Shown here: one piece after another, positions 28,503 through 38,289 of the stretch
How positions within the stretch are numbered: position 1 is the stretch's first letter
How the letters are laid out: each line of letters opens with the position of its first letter
Assembly (NCBI RefSeq): GCF_015712165.1
Contig: NZ_JADPZX010000001.1
Span: 6,460,001 to 6,524,000, forward strand
From: Streptomyces spinoverrucosus
GTDB lineage: Bacteria; Actinomycetota; Actinomycetes; Streptomycetales; Streptomycetaceae
Length of the DNA: 64,000 bases
Direction of reading: 5' to 3'
The notes under the pieces: generated by a model
Databases searched by the model: none
Told to the model about the DNA's origin: nothing
Seen by the model: only the letters and a program-made list of their open reading frames with translations
Program-made: the position numbers and the translations under genes

Positions 28503-28943
28503 TTACTGCTGACGTTCCCTGAGTACCTGGTGCAACGGCTCCGTCGCCCTGCGCCGGTACTCCTGGATCGACCAGCCGTTGCCGTCCGGGTCCTTGAAGT
28601 ACATGAACGTGGCGCCGTCGTCGGGGGCGTACTGGACGGGCTCGGAGATTTCCAGGCCCCGTTCGACCAGTTCCGCGCGGGCCGCCTTGATGTCGGTGAC
28701 GCAGAGCTGCAGGCCCTGGTAGGAGCCGGGCTCGGGCTTGGACTGGCCCTCGGCCATGTCCCAGATGCTGTCGCCGAGGGCGATCGAGCAGCCCGAGCCG
28801 GGCGGTGTCAGCTGGACGATGCGCATGCCCGGCATGACCTCCTGGTCGATGTCGACGTGGAAGCCGACCTTGTCCCGGTAGAAGTCGCGGGCCCGGTCGA
28901 TGTCGCTCACCGGCAGCGGGATCACTTCGAGCGTGAAGTCCAT
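28503..28943 (-). CDS. VOC (glyoxalase/bleomycin resistance) family protein
   Basis: 146 residues, two beta-alpha-beta-beta-beta repeats. The N-terminal LEVIPLPVSDIDRARDFYRDKVGF and C-terminal FKDPDGNGWSIQE are diagnostic. The first metal ligand position has no His, so metal binding is uncertain. Its ATG shares one base with the stop of the upstream PPOX gene (TGATG), so the two are coupled. Confidence 0.87.
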   Translation of the reverse strand: MDFTLEVIPLPVSDIDRARDFYRDKVGFHVDIDQEVMPGMRIVQLTPPGSGCSIALGDSIWDMAEGQSKPEPGSYQGLQLCVTDIKAARAELVERGLEISEPVQYAPDDGATFMYFKDPDGNGWSIQEYRRRATEPLHQVLRERQQ

Positions 28944-29470
28944 CAGTGGTCCTCCAGATTGAAGCGCCAGCGGGTCTGGCTGAACGGCTCACCCTTACCG
29001 AAGCCGAAAACCGTGACGGGCGCCACCGAAAAGACATAAGCGTGTCCCGTCCCGTGGTGGAAGCTGCCGTCCCGTACCTCGAAGCGCCAGAACTCGCCGT
29101 ACTTCGCCTCCCAGGCCGCCGCCAGCTCACGGAGCCGGTCCTCGTCGCTCACGCGGACCGCCTCGCCCTCGACCACCAGGTCGTAGCCCTTGTTCCAGAT
29201 GTTGATGCCGGTGGTCAGGACCACGTGCGGGTTGTCGGCGAGGTTGCGGGCCTTGCGCTCCTCCGGGCCGGTGCAGAAGTGCAGCGCGCCGGCCGACCAG
29301 ACGGCGAGCAGCGGCGTCACATGCGGCCGCCCGTCCGGACGTACCGTCGAGATCCAGAACAGCTCTGCCTCGCTCAGCAGCGCCTCGGCCTCGGGCCACG
29401 GCGTCGCGGTGGCCGTCTCGTCGCTGTAGCGCGGGTCGAGCAGGGTCCGGGGTCGGTTCTTGCCGGTCAT
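28943..29470 (-). CDS. PPOX-fold (F420/FMN-dependent) oxidoreductase
   Basis: 175 residues, split-barrel flavin/deazaflavin fold: LFWISTVRPDGRPHVTPLLAVW, FCTGPEERKARNLADNPHVVLTTG and LVVEGEAVRV are typical. Close relatives use F420 or FMN; the F420 reductase at 9600 could supply the cofactor. GGAGG precedes ATG 29470. Substrate unknown. Confidence 0.84.
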   Translation of the reverse strand: MTGKNRPRTLLDPRYSDETATATPWPEAEALLSEAELFWISTVRPDGRPHVTPLLAVWSAGALHFCTGPEERKARNLADNPHVVLTTGINIWNKGYDLVVEGEAVRVSDEDRLRELAAAWEAKYGEFWRFEVRDGSFHHGTGHAYVFSVAPVTVFGFGKGEPFSQTRWRFNLEDH

Positions 29471-29599
29471 GAGCTGCCTCCTGCCGCAGGGTTCCCTGGA
29501 GTGCAGACCGTGTACGACAGCGGAACTCATCGGCGCCTGTCACCGGCGGGCCGGTTAGGCTCGGCTCGTACCACGCTGATCCGGACGGGAGGGCCGAGG

Positions 29600-32593
29600 A
29601 TGACGCCGGGGCGCAGAAGCAGTACCTTCACACGGCTGCTGCGGCACGGCTTCACCGACGCCACCGCCGCCGAGCGGCTGCTGGAGAGCGCCGGGCTGGG
29701 CGCCGTCCGCGACGATCCGGTGCTGCTGGAGGCGCTGGGCGCCACCGCCGACCCCGATCTCGCGCTGCACGGCCTGGTACGGCTGCTGGAGGCGCAGCCC
29801 GACCCCACCGCGCGCCGCGAACTGCTCGACACCCTGACCGCCGCCAAGCCCCTGCGCGACCGGCTCCTCGGTGTGCTCGGCGCCTCCGCCGCCCTCGCCG
29901 ACCACCTCGCCCGGCACTCCGGCGACTGGCGGGCGCTGGTCACCTATGAGCCGCGGGACCTGCATCCGGGGATCGCCGAGTTCGAGCGGGGGCTCGCCGA
30001 GGCGACCGACCCGGTCTCGCTGCGCGTCGCCTACCGGCGCTGTCTGCTGTCCATCGCCGCCCGTGACGTGTGCGGCACGATCGACGTCGCGCAGACCGCC
30101 GCCGAGCTCGCCGACCTGGCCACCGCGACCCTGCGCCGCGCCCTCGCCCTGGCGTCCGCCGCCGCGCCCGACGACGCCGCGCTGTGCCGGCTCGCGGTGA
30201 TCGCGATGGGCAAGTGCGGTGGCAACGAGCTGAATTACGTCTCCGACGTCGACGTGATCTTCGTCGGGGAGGCCGTCGAGGGCGCCGACGAGGGCAAGGC
30301 GCTGCGGGCCGCCACCCGGCTCGCCTCGCACATGATGCGGATCTGCTCCGAGACCACCGTCGAGGGCTCCATCTGGCCCGTGGACGCCAACCTCCGCCCC
30401 GAGGGCAGAAACGGTCCTCTGGTGCGCACGCTCAGCAGCCACCTCGCCTACTACCAGCGCTGGGCGAAGACCTGGGAGTTCCAGGCCCTGCTCAAGGCCC
30501 GCCCGGTCGCCGGCGACCTCAAGCTCGGCGCGGAGTACGTCGCCGCCGTCGGCCCCCTGGTGTGGCAGGCCGCCGAACGCGAGAACTTCGTCGCCGATGT
30601 GCAGAAGATGCGGCGCCGGGTGGTCGAGAACATCCCGGTCGCCGAGGTCGAGCGCGAACTGAAGCTCGGCCCGGGCGGCCTGCGGGACGTCGAGTTCGCC
30701 GTGCAGTTGCTGCAGTTGGTGCACGGGCGCACGGACGCCTCGCTGCGCAGCGGCTCGACCCTCGAGGCCCTGCGGCAGCTGGCCGCGGGCGGGTACGTAG
30801 GCCGGGTCGACGCCACGCAGATGGCGGAGGCGTACCGCTTCCTGCGCTCCATGGAGCACCGCATCCAGCTCTACCGGCTGCGCCGCACCCACCTCGTCCC
30901 GGAGGGCGAGGCCGACCAGCGGCGCCTCGGCCGCTCCCTGGGCCTGCGCGCGGATCCGGTCGCCGAGCTGAACCGCGAGTGGAAACGGCACGCCGCCGTC
31001 GTACGACGTCTGCACGAGAAGCTCTTCTACCGGCCACTGCTCGACGCCGTCGCCCAACTCGCCCCCGGCGAGGCGCGGCTCAGCCCCGAGGCGGCTCGGG
31101 AGCGGCTCGTGGCGCTCGGGTACGCCGATCCCGCGGCGGCGCTGCGGCATCTGGAGGCGCTGGCGTCCGGGGTCACCCGCAAGGCGGCGATCCAGCGGAC
31201 GCTGCTGCCGGTGCTGCTGGGCTGGTTCGCGGACTCCGCCGACCCGGACGCCGGACTGCTCAACTTCCGCAAGGTCTCCGACGCGTTGGGCAAGACGCCC
31301 TGGTATCTGCGGCTGCTGCGCGACGAGGGCGCGGCGGCGGAGAACCTCGCCCGCGTGCTGTCCGCCGGGCGGCTCGCCCCCGACCTGCTCATGCGCGCCC
31401 CGGAGGCCGTGGCCCTGCTGGGCGACGGGGACGGCGGGGGACTGGAGCCGCGGCCGCGGGCCCATCTGGAGCAGGAGATCCTCGCGGCGGTCGGCCGCGC
31501 CGAGGGCGGCGAGCAGGCGGTCGCCGCGGCCCGGGGCGTACGCCGCCGGGAACTGTTCCGTACGGCCGCCACGGACATCGTCGGCTCCTACGGCACCGAG
31601 GCCCAGCCGGTCGAGGTGGACCAGGGCGCGCTGGTGGACCTGGTCGGCGGGGCCGTGTCCGACCTGACGGCGGCGACGCTGGCGGGGACATTGCGGGCCG
31701 TGGTGCGGGACGGCTGGGGGGACACCCTGCCGACCCGGTTCACCATGATCGGGATGGGGCGGTTCGGCGGGCACGAGCTGGGCTACGGCTCCGACGCGGA
31801 CGTGCTGTTCGTGCACGAACCCCAGGAGGGGGCCGACGAGCGGGAGGCGTCCGACGCCGCGAACCGGGTGGTCTCCGAGATGCGCCGGCTGCTGCAACTG
31901 CCGAGCTCCGATCCGCCGCTGCTGATCGACGCCGACCTGCGGCCGGAGGGCAAGTCCGGACCGCTGGTGCGCACGCTGAAGTCGTACGAGGCGTACTACC
32001 GCCGCTGGTCCCTGGTCTGGGAGTCGCAGGCGCTGCTCCGGGCCGAACCGGTGGCCGGTGACGAGGACTTGGGCCGGCGTTTCGTCGCCCTGATCGATCC
32101 GCTGCGCTACCCGGAGCGGGGGCTCGGGGACGAGGCCGTACGGGAGATCCGGCGGCTGAAGGCCCGGATGGAGTCGGAGCGGCTGCCCCGGGGCGCCGAC
32201 CCCAAGCTGCACACCAAGATCGGGCCGGGCGGGCTGTCCGACGTGGAGTGGACGGTGCAGTTGCTGCAACTGCGGCACGGCTGGGAGGTGCCGGGGCTGC
32301 GCACCACCCGGACCCGCCAGGCCCTGCGGGCGGCCCGGGACGCCGGGCTGATCTCCGCCGAGGACGCCGGGACCCTGGACGAGGCGTGGGTGCTCGCCAC
32401 GCGCGTCCGCAACGCCGTGATGCTGGTGCGCGGGCGGGCCGGGGACACCTTCCCGTCGCACGCGCGGGAGCTGGCGGCGGTGGGGCGTTACCTGGGGTAC
32501 GGGCCGGGGCACGTGGGCGACATGCTCGACGCCTACCGGCGTACGGCCCGGCGGGCCCGGGGTGTGGTGGAGTCGCTGTTCTACCAGGACTGA
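29600..32593 (+). CDS. glnE: Glutamine synthetase adenylyltransferase
   Basis: Adenylylates and deadenylylates GlnA (GSI) in response to nitrogen status. 997 residues with two nucleotidyltransferase halves: MGKCGGNELNYVSDVDVIF near residue 205 and MGRFGGHELGYGSDADVLF near 720, each followed by PVDANLRPEGRNGPL or IDADLRPEGKSGPL and GPGGLRDVEF or GPGGLSDVEW. ATG 29600 follows GAGG and opens with the family sequence. It is divergent from the PPOX gene. Its likely target glnA is not in this window; GlnA2 nearby seems to lack the target site. Confidence 0.96.
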   Translation: MTPGRRSSTFTRLLRHGFTDATAAERLLESAGLGAVRDDPVLLEALGATADPDLALHGLVRLLEAQPDPTARRELLDTLTAAKPLRDRLLGVLGASAALADHLARHSGDWRALVTYEPRDLHPGIAEFERGLAEATDPVSLRVAYRRCLLSIAARDVCGTIDVAQTAAELADLATATLRRALALASAAAPDDAALCRLAVIAMGKCGGNELNYVSDVDVIFVGEAVEGADEGKALRAATRLASHMMRICSETTVEGSIWPVDANLRPEGRNGPLVRTLSSHLAYYQRWAKTWEFQALLKARPVAGDLKLGAEYVAAVGPLVWQAAERENFVADVQKMRRRVVENIPVAEVERELKLGPGGLRDVEFAVQLLQLVHGRTDASLRSGSTLEALRQLAAGGYVGRVDATQMAEAYRFLRSMEHRIQLYRLRRTHLVPEGEADQRRLGRSLGLRADPVAELNREWKRHAAVVRRLHEKLFYRPLLDAVAQLAPGEARLSPEAARERLVALGYADPAAALRHLEALASGVTRKAAIQRTLLPVLLGWFADSADPDAGLLNFRKVSDALGKTPWYLRLLRDEGAAAENLARVLSAGRLAPDLLMRAPEAVALLGDGDGGGLEPRPRAHLEQEILAAVGRAEGGEQAVAAARGVRRRELFRTAATDIVGSYGTEAQPVEVDQGALVDLVGGAVSDLTAATLAGTLRAVVRDGWGDTLPTRFTMIGMGRFGGHELGYGSDADVLFVHEPQEGADEREASDAANRVVSEMRRLLQLPSSDPPLLIDADLRPEGKSGPLVRTLKSYEAYYRRWSLVWESQALLRAEPVAGDEDLGRRFVALIDPLRYPERGLGDEAVREIRRLKARMESERLPRGADPKLHTKIGPGGLSDVEWTVQLLQLRHGWEVPGLRTTRTRQALRAARDAGLISAEDAGTLDEAWVLATRVRNAVMLVRGRAGDTFPSHARELAAVGRYLGYGPGHVGDMLDAYRRTARRARGVVESLFYQD

Positions 32594-32610
32594 GCGGGAG
32601 CCCGAGGCGG

Positions 32611-33462
32611 CTACGCCTGCGTCGGCACCAACGGCTTCCGCTTCGACACCAGGCGCGGCAGCGCGTGCGGCAGTGTTCCGTACCACGCGCGTGCCACCCC
32701 GTAACCGAAGGTGAGGCACAGCAGACCGCCGATCGCGTCCAGCCAGAAGTGGTTGGCGGTGGCGACGATGACGACGAGGGTGAGCGTCGGGTAGAGCACG
32801 CCCAGCACCCTGACCCAGGGGACGGTCGCCAGCGCGAAGATCGTCAGGCCGCACCACAGCGACCAGCCGATGTGCATGGACGGCATCGCGGCGTACTGGT
32901 TGGACATGTTCTTCAGGTCGCCGGAGGCCATCGAACCCCAGGTCTGGTGGACCATGACCGTGTCGACGAAGTGGCCGCCGTTCATCAACCGGGGCGGCGC
33001 GAGCGGATACAGGTAGTAACCGACCAGCGCGACACCCGTCGTCGCGAACAGCACCATGCGGGTCGCCGCGTAGCGGCCCGGATGGCCACGGTAGAGCCAC
33101 ACCAGGACTCCCAGCGTGACCACGAAGTGCAGTGTCGCGTAGTAGTAGTTCATGCCGACGATGAGCCAAGTCACCGAGTTCACCGCATGGTTGACGGACT
33201 GCTCGACGGCGATGCCCAGCTGCTGCTCGGCCTTCCAGATCCAGTCGGCGTTGCGCAGCGCCTCGGCCTTCTGCTCCGGAACCGCGTTGCGGATCAGTGA
33301 GTACGTCCAGTAACTCACCGCGATCAACAGGATCTCGAACCACAGCCGAGGCCGACGCGGAGTACGCAGCCGATGCAGGAAACCCGCCCCCATGTCGTCC
33401 GCGACGGGGTGCGGAACGGCCTCTTCCTGGCCTTCCAGTGTCGTCACGGTCGTGTCACCCAT
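32611..33462 (-). CDS. PAP2-superfamily membrane protein
   Basis: 283 residues, about six membrane helices. It is of the inositolphosphotransferase (PAP2_3) group: RNADWIWKAEQQLGIAVEQ, YYLYPLAPPRL, then AAMPSMHIGWSLW (catalytic Ser-His) and VATANHFWLDAIGG (catalytic His and Asp). It probably hydrolyses or transfers a lipid phosphate on the outer face. ATG 33462 (MGDTTV) was chosen. It is convergent with glnE, 17 bases apart. Confidence 0.87.
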   Translation of the reverse strand: MGDTTVTTLEGQEEAVPHPVADDMGAGFLHRLRTPRRPRLWFEILLIAVSYWTYSLIRNAVPEQKAEALRNADWIWKAEQQLGIAVEQSVNHAVNSVTWLIVGMNYYYATLHFVVTLGVLVWLYRGHPGRYAATRMVLFATTGVALVGYYLYPLAPPRLMNGGHFVDTVMVHQTWGSMASGDLKNMSNQYAAMPSMHIGWSLWCGLTIFALATVPWVRVLGVLYPTLTLVVIVATANHFWLDAIGGLLCLTFGYGVARAWYGTLPHALPRLVSKRKPLVPTQA

Positions 33463-33592
33463 GGGCACAGAGTCTGCCAGAAAAGAATTCCCGCTCCGAT
33501 CATCCCCTGGTGGCATTCAGCACGCACGTTCTACGGCTGCGGGAGGCCCTCGTCTCGTACCCGCGTATCAGATCGGGGGACGATTCTCCGCC

Positions 33593-34627
33593 TTAGGGAC
33601 GATTCCGGTCCCCAGGGGCCGAAGCGGTTGAACCGCGCACCACCAACTCCGGCATGAACACGAACTCGCTGTGCGGTGCGGGCGTCCCGCCGATCTCCTC
33701 CAGCAACGTACGCACCGCCGCCTGACCCATCGCCGGGACCGGCTTGCGGATGGTGGTGAGGGGCGGGTCGGTGAAGGCGATCAGCGGGGAGTCGTCGAAG
33801 CCCACCACCGAGATGTCCGTAGGGACCCGAAGGCCCAGCTGCCGGGCCGCCCGTATGGCACCGAGCGCCATCATGTCGCTGGCGCACACCACCGCCGTGC
33901 AGTCCCGGCCGATCAGGGCCGCGGCGGCGGCCTGGCCGCCCTCCAGGGTGTACAGCGAGTGCTGGACGAACTCCGCCTCGATGGTCTCCCGGCTCAGGCC
34001 CAGCTGGTCCTGCATCGCCCGCACGAAGCCCTCGATCTTGCGCTGCACGGGGACGAACCGTTTCGGGCCGAGGGCCAGGCCGATCCTGGCGTGCCCCAGG
34101 GAGGCGAGGTGGGTGACCGCCAGGGTCATCGCCGCCCGGTCGTCGGGGGAGATGAAGGGCGCCTGCACCTTCGGGGAGAAGCCGTCGACCAGCACGAAGG
34201 GCACGCCCTGCGCGCGCAGCTGCTCGTAGCGCTGCATGTCGGCGGTGGTGTCGGCGTGCAGTCCGGAGACGTAGATGATGCCGGCGACGCCGCGGTCGAC
34301 CAGCATCTCGGTCAGCTCGTCCTCGGTGGAGCCGCCGGGGGTCTGGGTGGCCAGCACCGGCGTGTAGCCCTGCCGGGTCAGCGCCTGGCCGATGACCTGT
34401 GCCAGGGCCGGGAATATCGGGTTCTCCAGCTCCGGGGTGATCAGGCCGACCAGGCCCGCGCTGCGCTGTCGCAGCCGCACCGGGCGCTCGTAGCCGAGGA
34501 CGTCGAGCGCGGCCAGCACGGACTGGCGGGTGGTGGCGGCGACGCCCGGCTTCCCGTTGAGGACGCGGCTGACGGTCGCTTCGCTCACCCCCGCCTGAGC
34601 AGCGATGTCGGCAAGCCGTGTGGTCAC
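33593..34627 (-). CDS. malR: LacI-family maltose regulator MalR
   Basis: 344 residues from GTG 34627: TTRLADIAAQAGVSEATVSRVLNG (LacI HTH), hinge with YERPVRLRQRSAGLVGLITP, and a sugar-binding core with IIYVSGLHAD, CASDMMALGAIRAARQLG and VVGFDDSPLIAFTDPPLTT. It represses the malEFG-aglA genes and the amylase genes in streptomycetes (established for MalR/Reg1). It is divergent from malE. The reading frame extends upstream, and ATG 34720 (MSQQPAA) has the better ribosome site (GAAGGGAC); I kept 34627 because LacI proteins normally begin at the HTH. Confidence 0.92.
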   Translation of the reverse strand: MTTRLADIAAQAGVSEATVSRVLNGKPGVAATTRQSVLAALDVLGYERPVRLRQRSAGLVGLITPELENPIFPALAQVIGQALTRQGYTPVLATQTPGGSTEDELTEMLVDRGVAGIIYVSGLHADTTADMQRYEQLRAQGVPFVLVDGFSPKVQAPFISPDDRAAMTLAVTHLASLGHARIGLALGPKRFVPVQRKIEGFVRAMQDQLGLSRETIEAEFVQHSLYTLEGGQAAAAALIGRDCTAVVCASDMMALGAIRAARQLGLRVPTDISVVGFDDSPLIAFTDPPLTTIRKPVPAMGQAAVRTLLEEIGGTPAPHSEFVFMPELVVRGSTASAPGDRNRP

Positions 34628-34750
34628 GGGGTTGGACTGTACCGGCCGTATCTCTCCTTGCCCACCAACCGGACGCCGGGTGCGGGCGGTTGACCGGCGC
34701 GCTGCGGGTTGCTGCGACATGGCGTCCCTTCGTGAAACCGACGGCAAGAG

Positions 34751-34874
34751 CTTGCAGAGTCTTGCACAACACCGTCCGTGCCCGCTCAACCCCGCAGAAC
34801 AACGGTCTCACGGCGGTCGACAAGAGGTCACGCCCGGATAACTTCGGAGATGTCTTGCACTTTTTTTCTGCAAG
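34751..34874. promoter_or_regulatory. MalR-type CTTGCA half-sites between malR and malE
   Basis: CTTGCA occurs at 34751 and 34761 as a 10-bp direct repeat, and at 34854 facing TGCAAG at 34869 (inverted repeat, 9-base spacer with a T-run). The second pair lies in the malE promoter region about 135 bases before its start; the first lies near or inside the possible longer malR start. Binding by MalR is inferred from known streptomycete operators. Confidence 0.7.
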
Positions 34875-35008
34875 GTCTTTCGCAACGCTTACATCGCTGT
34901 TACGTTCACGGTCGCCCGGCCGCCGCAACGGCGCAGTCGGCACACAGACAGGGGCGGTAGACGGGACCACCCCCTGCTCACTCGGGCTTTCACCCTCAAG
35001 GAGAACTC

Positions 35009-36277
35009 ATGCGGCGTGGCATAGCGGCCACCGCGCTGGTGGCGTCCCTCGCGCTCACGGCGACGGCCTGCGGCGGAGACGACAGCGGCGACTCGGCCGA
35101 CGGTCCGGTCACGATCACCTGGTGGGACACCTCCAACGCCACCAACGAGGCGCCGACGTACCAGGCCCTGGTCAAGGAGTTCGAGGCCGCCAACAAGGAC
35201 ATCAAGGTCAAGTACGTCAACGTCCCCTTCGACCAGGCGCAGAACAAGTTCGACACGGCCGCCGGTTCCAAGGGCGCCCCGGACGTGCTGCGCTCCGAGG
35301 TCGGCTGGACCCCCGCCTTCGCCAAGAAGGGCTACTTCGTGCCGCTGGACGGCACCGAGGCCCTCGCCGACCAGGACAAGTTCCAGCCCAGCCTGATCGA
35401 GCAGGCCAAGTACGAGGGCAAGACCTACGGCGTGCCCTTCACCACCGACACGCTCGCGCTGGTCTACAACAAGGAGCTCTTCGCCAAGGCCGGCGTCGAG
35501 GCCCCCAAGACGTGGCAGGACCTGAAGAAGGCCGCCGCCACGATCAAGGAGAAGACCGGCGTGGACGGCTACTGGGGCTCCACCCAGGGCTACTACGCCC
35601 AGACCTTCCTCCACGGCGAGGGCACCGACACCGTCGACGCCGACGCCAAGAAGATCACCATCAACTCGCCCCAGGCCAAGAAGGCCTACGAGACCTGGCT
35701 GAGCCTCTTCGACGGCAAGGGCCTGCACAAGGCCGACACCACCGCCGACGCCTACGCCCACATCCAGGACGCGTTCGTCAACGGCAAGGTCGCCGCGATC
35801 ATCCAGGGCCCCTGGGAGATCACCAACTTCTACAAGGGCTCCGCGTTCAAGGACAAGGAGAACCTGGGCATCACCACCGTCCCGGCCGGCTCCACCGGCA
35901 AGGCGGGCGCCCCGACCGGCGGCCACAACCTCTCCGTGTACGCCGGCTCCGACGAGGCCCACCAGAAGGCCGCGCTGAAGTTCGTCAACTTCATGACCTC
36001 GGTGAAGGCCCAGGAGACCATCGCCCTGAAGAACGCCACGCTGCCCACCCGCGACGACGCCTACACCGCCGAGGTCAAGGCCGACCCGGGCATCGCCGGC
36101 TACCAGGGCGTCCTCGCCGCCGCCCAGCCGCGCCCCGCGCTGCCCGAGTACAGCTCGCTGTGGGGTCCGCTCGACGACGAGCTGCTCGCCGTCGCCGGCG
36201 GCAAGAAGTCCCTGGACGAGGGGCTGAGCAGCGCTGAGACCGCCATCGCCAAGCTGGTGCCGGACTTCAGCAAGTGA
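35009..36277 (+). CDS. malE: Maltose/maltodextrin-binding lipoprotein MalE
   Basis: 422 residues, extracellular solute-binding protein of the carbohydrate family 1. Signal peptide ends at LTATAC with Cys21 for lipid attachment, then ITWWDTSNATNEAP, KFDTAAGSKGAPDVLRSEVGW, PFTTDTLALVYNKELF and IIQGPWEI. AAGGAG precedes ATG 35009. First gene of malEFG, delivering maltodextrins to MalFG. No ATPase gene is present, as usual in streptomycetes, where a shared MsiK serves several sugar importers. Confidence 0.95.
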   Translation: MRRGIAATALVASLALTATACGGDDSGDSADGPVTITWWDTSNATNEAPTYQALVKEFEAANKDIKVKYVNVPFDQAQNKFDTAAGSKGAPDVLRSEVGWTPAFAKKGYFVPLDGTEALADQDKFQPSLIEQAKYEGKTYGVPFTTDTLALVYNKELFAKAGVEAPKTWQDLKKAAATIKEKTGVDGYWGSTQGYYAQTFLHGEGTDTVDADAKKITINSPQAKKAYETWLSLFDGKGLHKADTTADAYAHIQDAFVNGKVAAIIQGPWEITNFYKGSAFKDKENLGITTVPAGSTGKAGAPTGGHNLSVYAGSDEAHQKAALKFVNFMTSVKAQETIALKNATLPTRDDAYTAEVKADPGIAGYQGVLAAAQPRPALPEYSSLWGPLDDELLAVAGGKKSLDEGLSSAETAIAKLVPDFSK

Positions 36278-36386
36278 CCGCCGCGTGGCCGCCGGGTCCG
36301 CTGTCCCTGGGGGGACGGACCCGGCGGCCACCGGCCTGTGTGTCATGCCCCCTTGATCCGCAGACCCACACGAAGGTTGTCGAACC

Positions 36387-37337
36387 ATGACAGTCGCCGT
36401 TCAGCGCCTGAGGCGCAGCTACCAGAGGTACTGGTACGCCTACGCGATGATCGCCCCCGTGGTCGTCGTGCTCGGCGTCCTGGTGCTGTATCCGCTCGCG
36501 TACGGTTTCTATCTGACGCTCACGGACGCCAACAGCCTCAACACGGCGCGCACGATCGGCGTCAACGAGATCGAGGCCACCTACAAGTTCATCGGTTTCG
36601 ACAACTACGCCGACATCCTGTGGGGGGAAACCGCGTACGACCGTTTCTGGTCGCACTTCATCTGGACGATCGTGTGGACGGCCGCCTGCGTCGGCCTGCA
36701 CTACTCCATCGGTCTCGGCCTCGCCCTGCTGCTCAACCAGAAGCTGCGCGGCCGCACCTTCTACCGGCTGATCCTGGTCCTGCCGTGGGCCGTGCCCACC
36801 TTCGTCACCGTCTTCGGCTGGCGTTTCATGCTCGCCGACGGCGGCGTCATCAACTCCGCGCTGGACTTCCTGCACCTGCCGACGCCGCTGTGGCTGGAGG
36901 ACACCTTCTGGCAGCGGTTCGCCGCGATCATGGTCAACACCTGGTGCGGTGTGCCGTTCATGATGGTCTCGCTGCTCGGCGGGCTCCAGTCGATCGACCG
37001 CACGCTGTACGAGGCCGCCGAGATGGACGGCGCGGGCGCCTGGCAGCGCTTCCGCTACGTCACCCTGCCGGGCCTCAGGTCGGTCAGCTCCACCGTCGTC
37101 CTGCTCGGCGTGATCTGGACCTTCAACCAGTTCGCGGTGATCTTCCTGCTGTTCGGCACCACTGCGCCGGATGCCCAGATCCTCGTCACCTGGGCGTACT
37201 ACCTCGGCTTCGGACAGCAGCCGCGCGACTTCGCGCAGTCCGCCGCCTACGGCATCCTGCTGCTGGCCATCCTGATCGTCTTCACCTCCGTCTACCGCCG
37301 CTGGCTGAACCGCAATGACCAGCAGCTCGCGATCTGA
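36387..37337 (+). CDS. malF: Maltodextrin ABC permease MalF
   Basis: 316 residues with six helices: MIAPVVVVLGVLVLYPLAYGFYLTLTDAN start, then a periplasmic-side loop and the core. The EAA loop, ALYEAAEMDGAGAW-type (here TLYEAAEMDGAGAWQRFRYVTLP), near residue 210 contacts the ATPase. It follows malE by 110 bases and precedes malG by 13. Confidence 0.93.
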   Translation: MTVAVQRLRRSYQRYWYAYAMIAPVVVVLGVLVLYPLAYGFYLTLTDANSLNTARTIGVNEIEATYKFIGFDNYADILWGETAYDRFWSHFIWTIVWTAACVGLHYSIGLGLALLLNQKLRGRTFYRLILVLPWAVPTFVTVFGWRFMLADGGVINSALDFLHLPTPLWLEDTFWQRFAAIMVNTWCGVPFMMVSLLGGLQSIDRTLYEAAEMDGAGAWQRFRYVTLPGLRSVSSTVVLLGVIWTFNQFAVIFLLFGTTAPDAQILVTWAYYLGFGQQPRDFAQSAAYGILLLAILIVFTSVYRRWLNRNDQQLAI

Positions 37338-37350
37338 GGCAGGAGTCCCC

Positions 37351-38250
37351 ATGAGCACCACGACCGTTCAGAAGTCCGCCACCGCGGACCAGGCCCCCGC
37401 CTCCGCCCCGCCGCGCCGGCGCGGCGAGCGCGGCCTCGCCGGGACCCTCGCCTCGCACGGCATCCTGACCGTCGCCAGCCTGATCGCGCTGTTCCCGATC
37501 GCCTGGCTGGTCTTCCTGTCCCTCGGCCCGGACAAGGACGACTACCTGCACCCCGGGCGCATCTGGGGGAAGATGACCTTCGAGAACTACTCGTACGTCC
37601 TGACGGAGACGAACTTCTTCGACTGGCTGAAGAGTTCGCTGGTCGTCTCCCTCGGCACCACGGCCATCGGCGTGCTCATCGCCGCCACCACCGGCTACGC
37701 GGTGTCCCGGATGCGCTTCCCCGGCTACCGCAAGTTCATGTGGGTGCTGCTGGTCACCCAGATGTTCCCGATCGCCGTGCTGATCGTGCCGATGTACCAG
37801 ATCCTGTCGGACCTCCAGCTCATCGACACCTACCTCGGCCTGATCCTCGTCTACTGCTCGACGGCCGTGCCGTACTGCGCCTGGCTGCTCAAGGGGTACT
37901 TCGACACCATCCCCTTCGAGATCGACGAGGCGGGACGCGTCGACGGACTCTCCCCGTTCGGCACCTTCGTGCGGCTGATCCTGCCGCTCGCCCGGCCGGG
38001 CCTGGCGGTGGCGGCCTTCTACAGCTTCATCACCGCCTTCGGCGAGGTCGCCTTCGCCACCACGTTCCTGCTGGACGACGAGAAGTACACGTTCGCGGTC
38101 GGTCTGCAGAGCTTCGTCAGCGAGCACGACGCCCAGCGCAACCTGATGGCCGCCACCGCCGTACTGATCGCGATACCGGTTTCCGCGTTCTTCTACCTCG
38201 TGCAGAAGAACCTGGTGACCGGCCTGACCGCCGGTGGCACCAAGGGCTGA
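37351..38250 (+). CDS. malG: Maltodextrin ABC permease MalG
   Basis: 299 residues: Ala/Pro/Arg-rich cytoplasmic tail, then six helices, with the EAA loop IPFEIDEAGRVDGLSPFG and the C-terminal QKNLVTGLTAGGTKG tail shared by MalG proteins. GGCAGGAG precedes ATG 37351. Partner of MalF. Confidence 0.93.
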   Translation: MSTTTVQKSATADQAPASAPPRRRGERGLAGTLASHGILTVASLIALFPIAWLVFLSLGPDKDDYLHPGRIWGKMTFENYSYVLTETNFFDWLKSSLVVSLGTTAIGVLIAATTGYAVSRMRFPGYRKFMWVLLVTQMFPIAVLIVPMYQILSDLQLIDTYLGLILVYCSTAVPYCAWLLKGYFDTIPFEIDEAGRVDGLSPFGTFVRLILPLARPGLAVAAFYSFITAFGEVAFATTFLLDDEKYTFAVGLQSFVSEHDAQRNLMAATAVLIAIPVSAFFYLVQKNLVTGLTAGGTKG

Positions 38251-38267
38251 CCGGCCCGTACGAGATT

Positions 38268-38289
38268 CCCGCGCGCCTTGCCGCGCGGG
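38268..38289 (+). terminator. Short hairpin between malG and aglA
   Basis: CCCGCGCG and CGCGCGGG pair perfectly (8 bp) around 6 bases. It could reduce read-through into aglA or protect the malEFG message. Confidence 0.4.

Noticed and set aside
29555..33343. 1262-codon minus-strand frame opposite glnE
   Set aside because: Antisense shadow of glnE; the composition (Gly/Arg/Gln runs) is not protein-like.
33593..34720. Longer malR from ATG 34720
   Set aside because: Has a better ribosome site but adds 31 low-complexity residues before the HTH, unlike other LacI proteins; kept as an alternative only.
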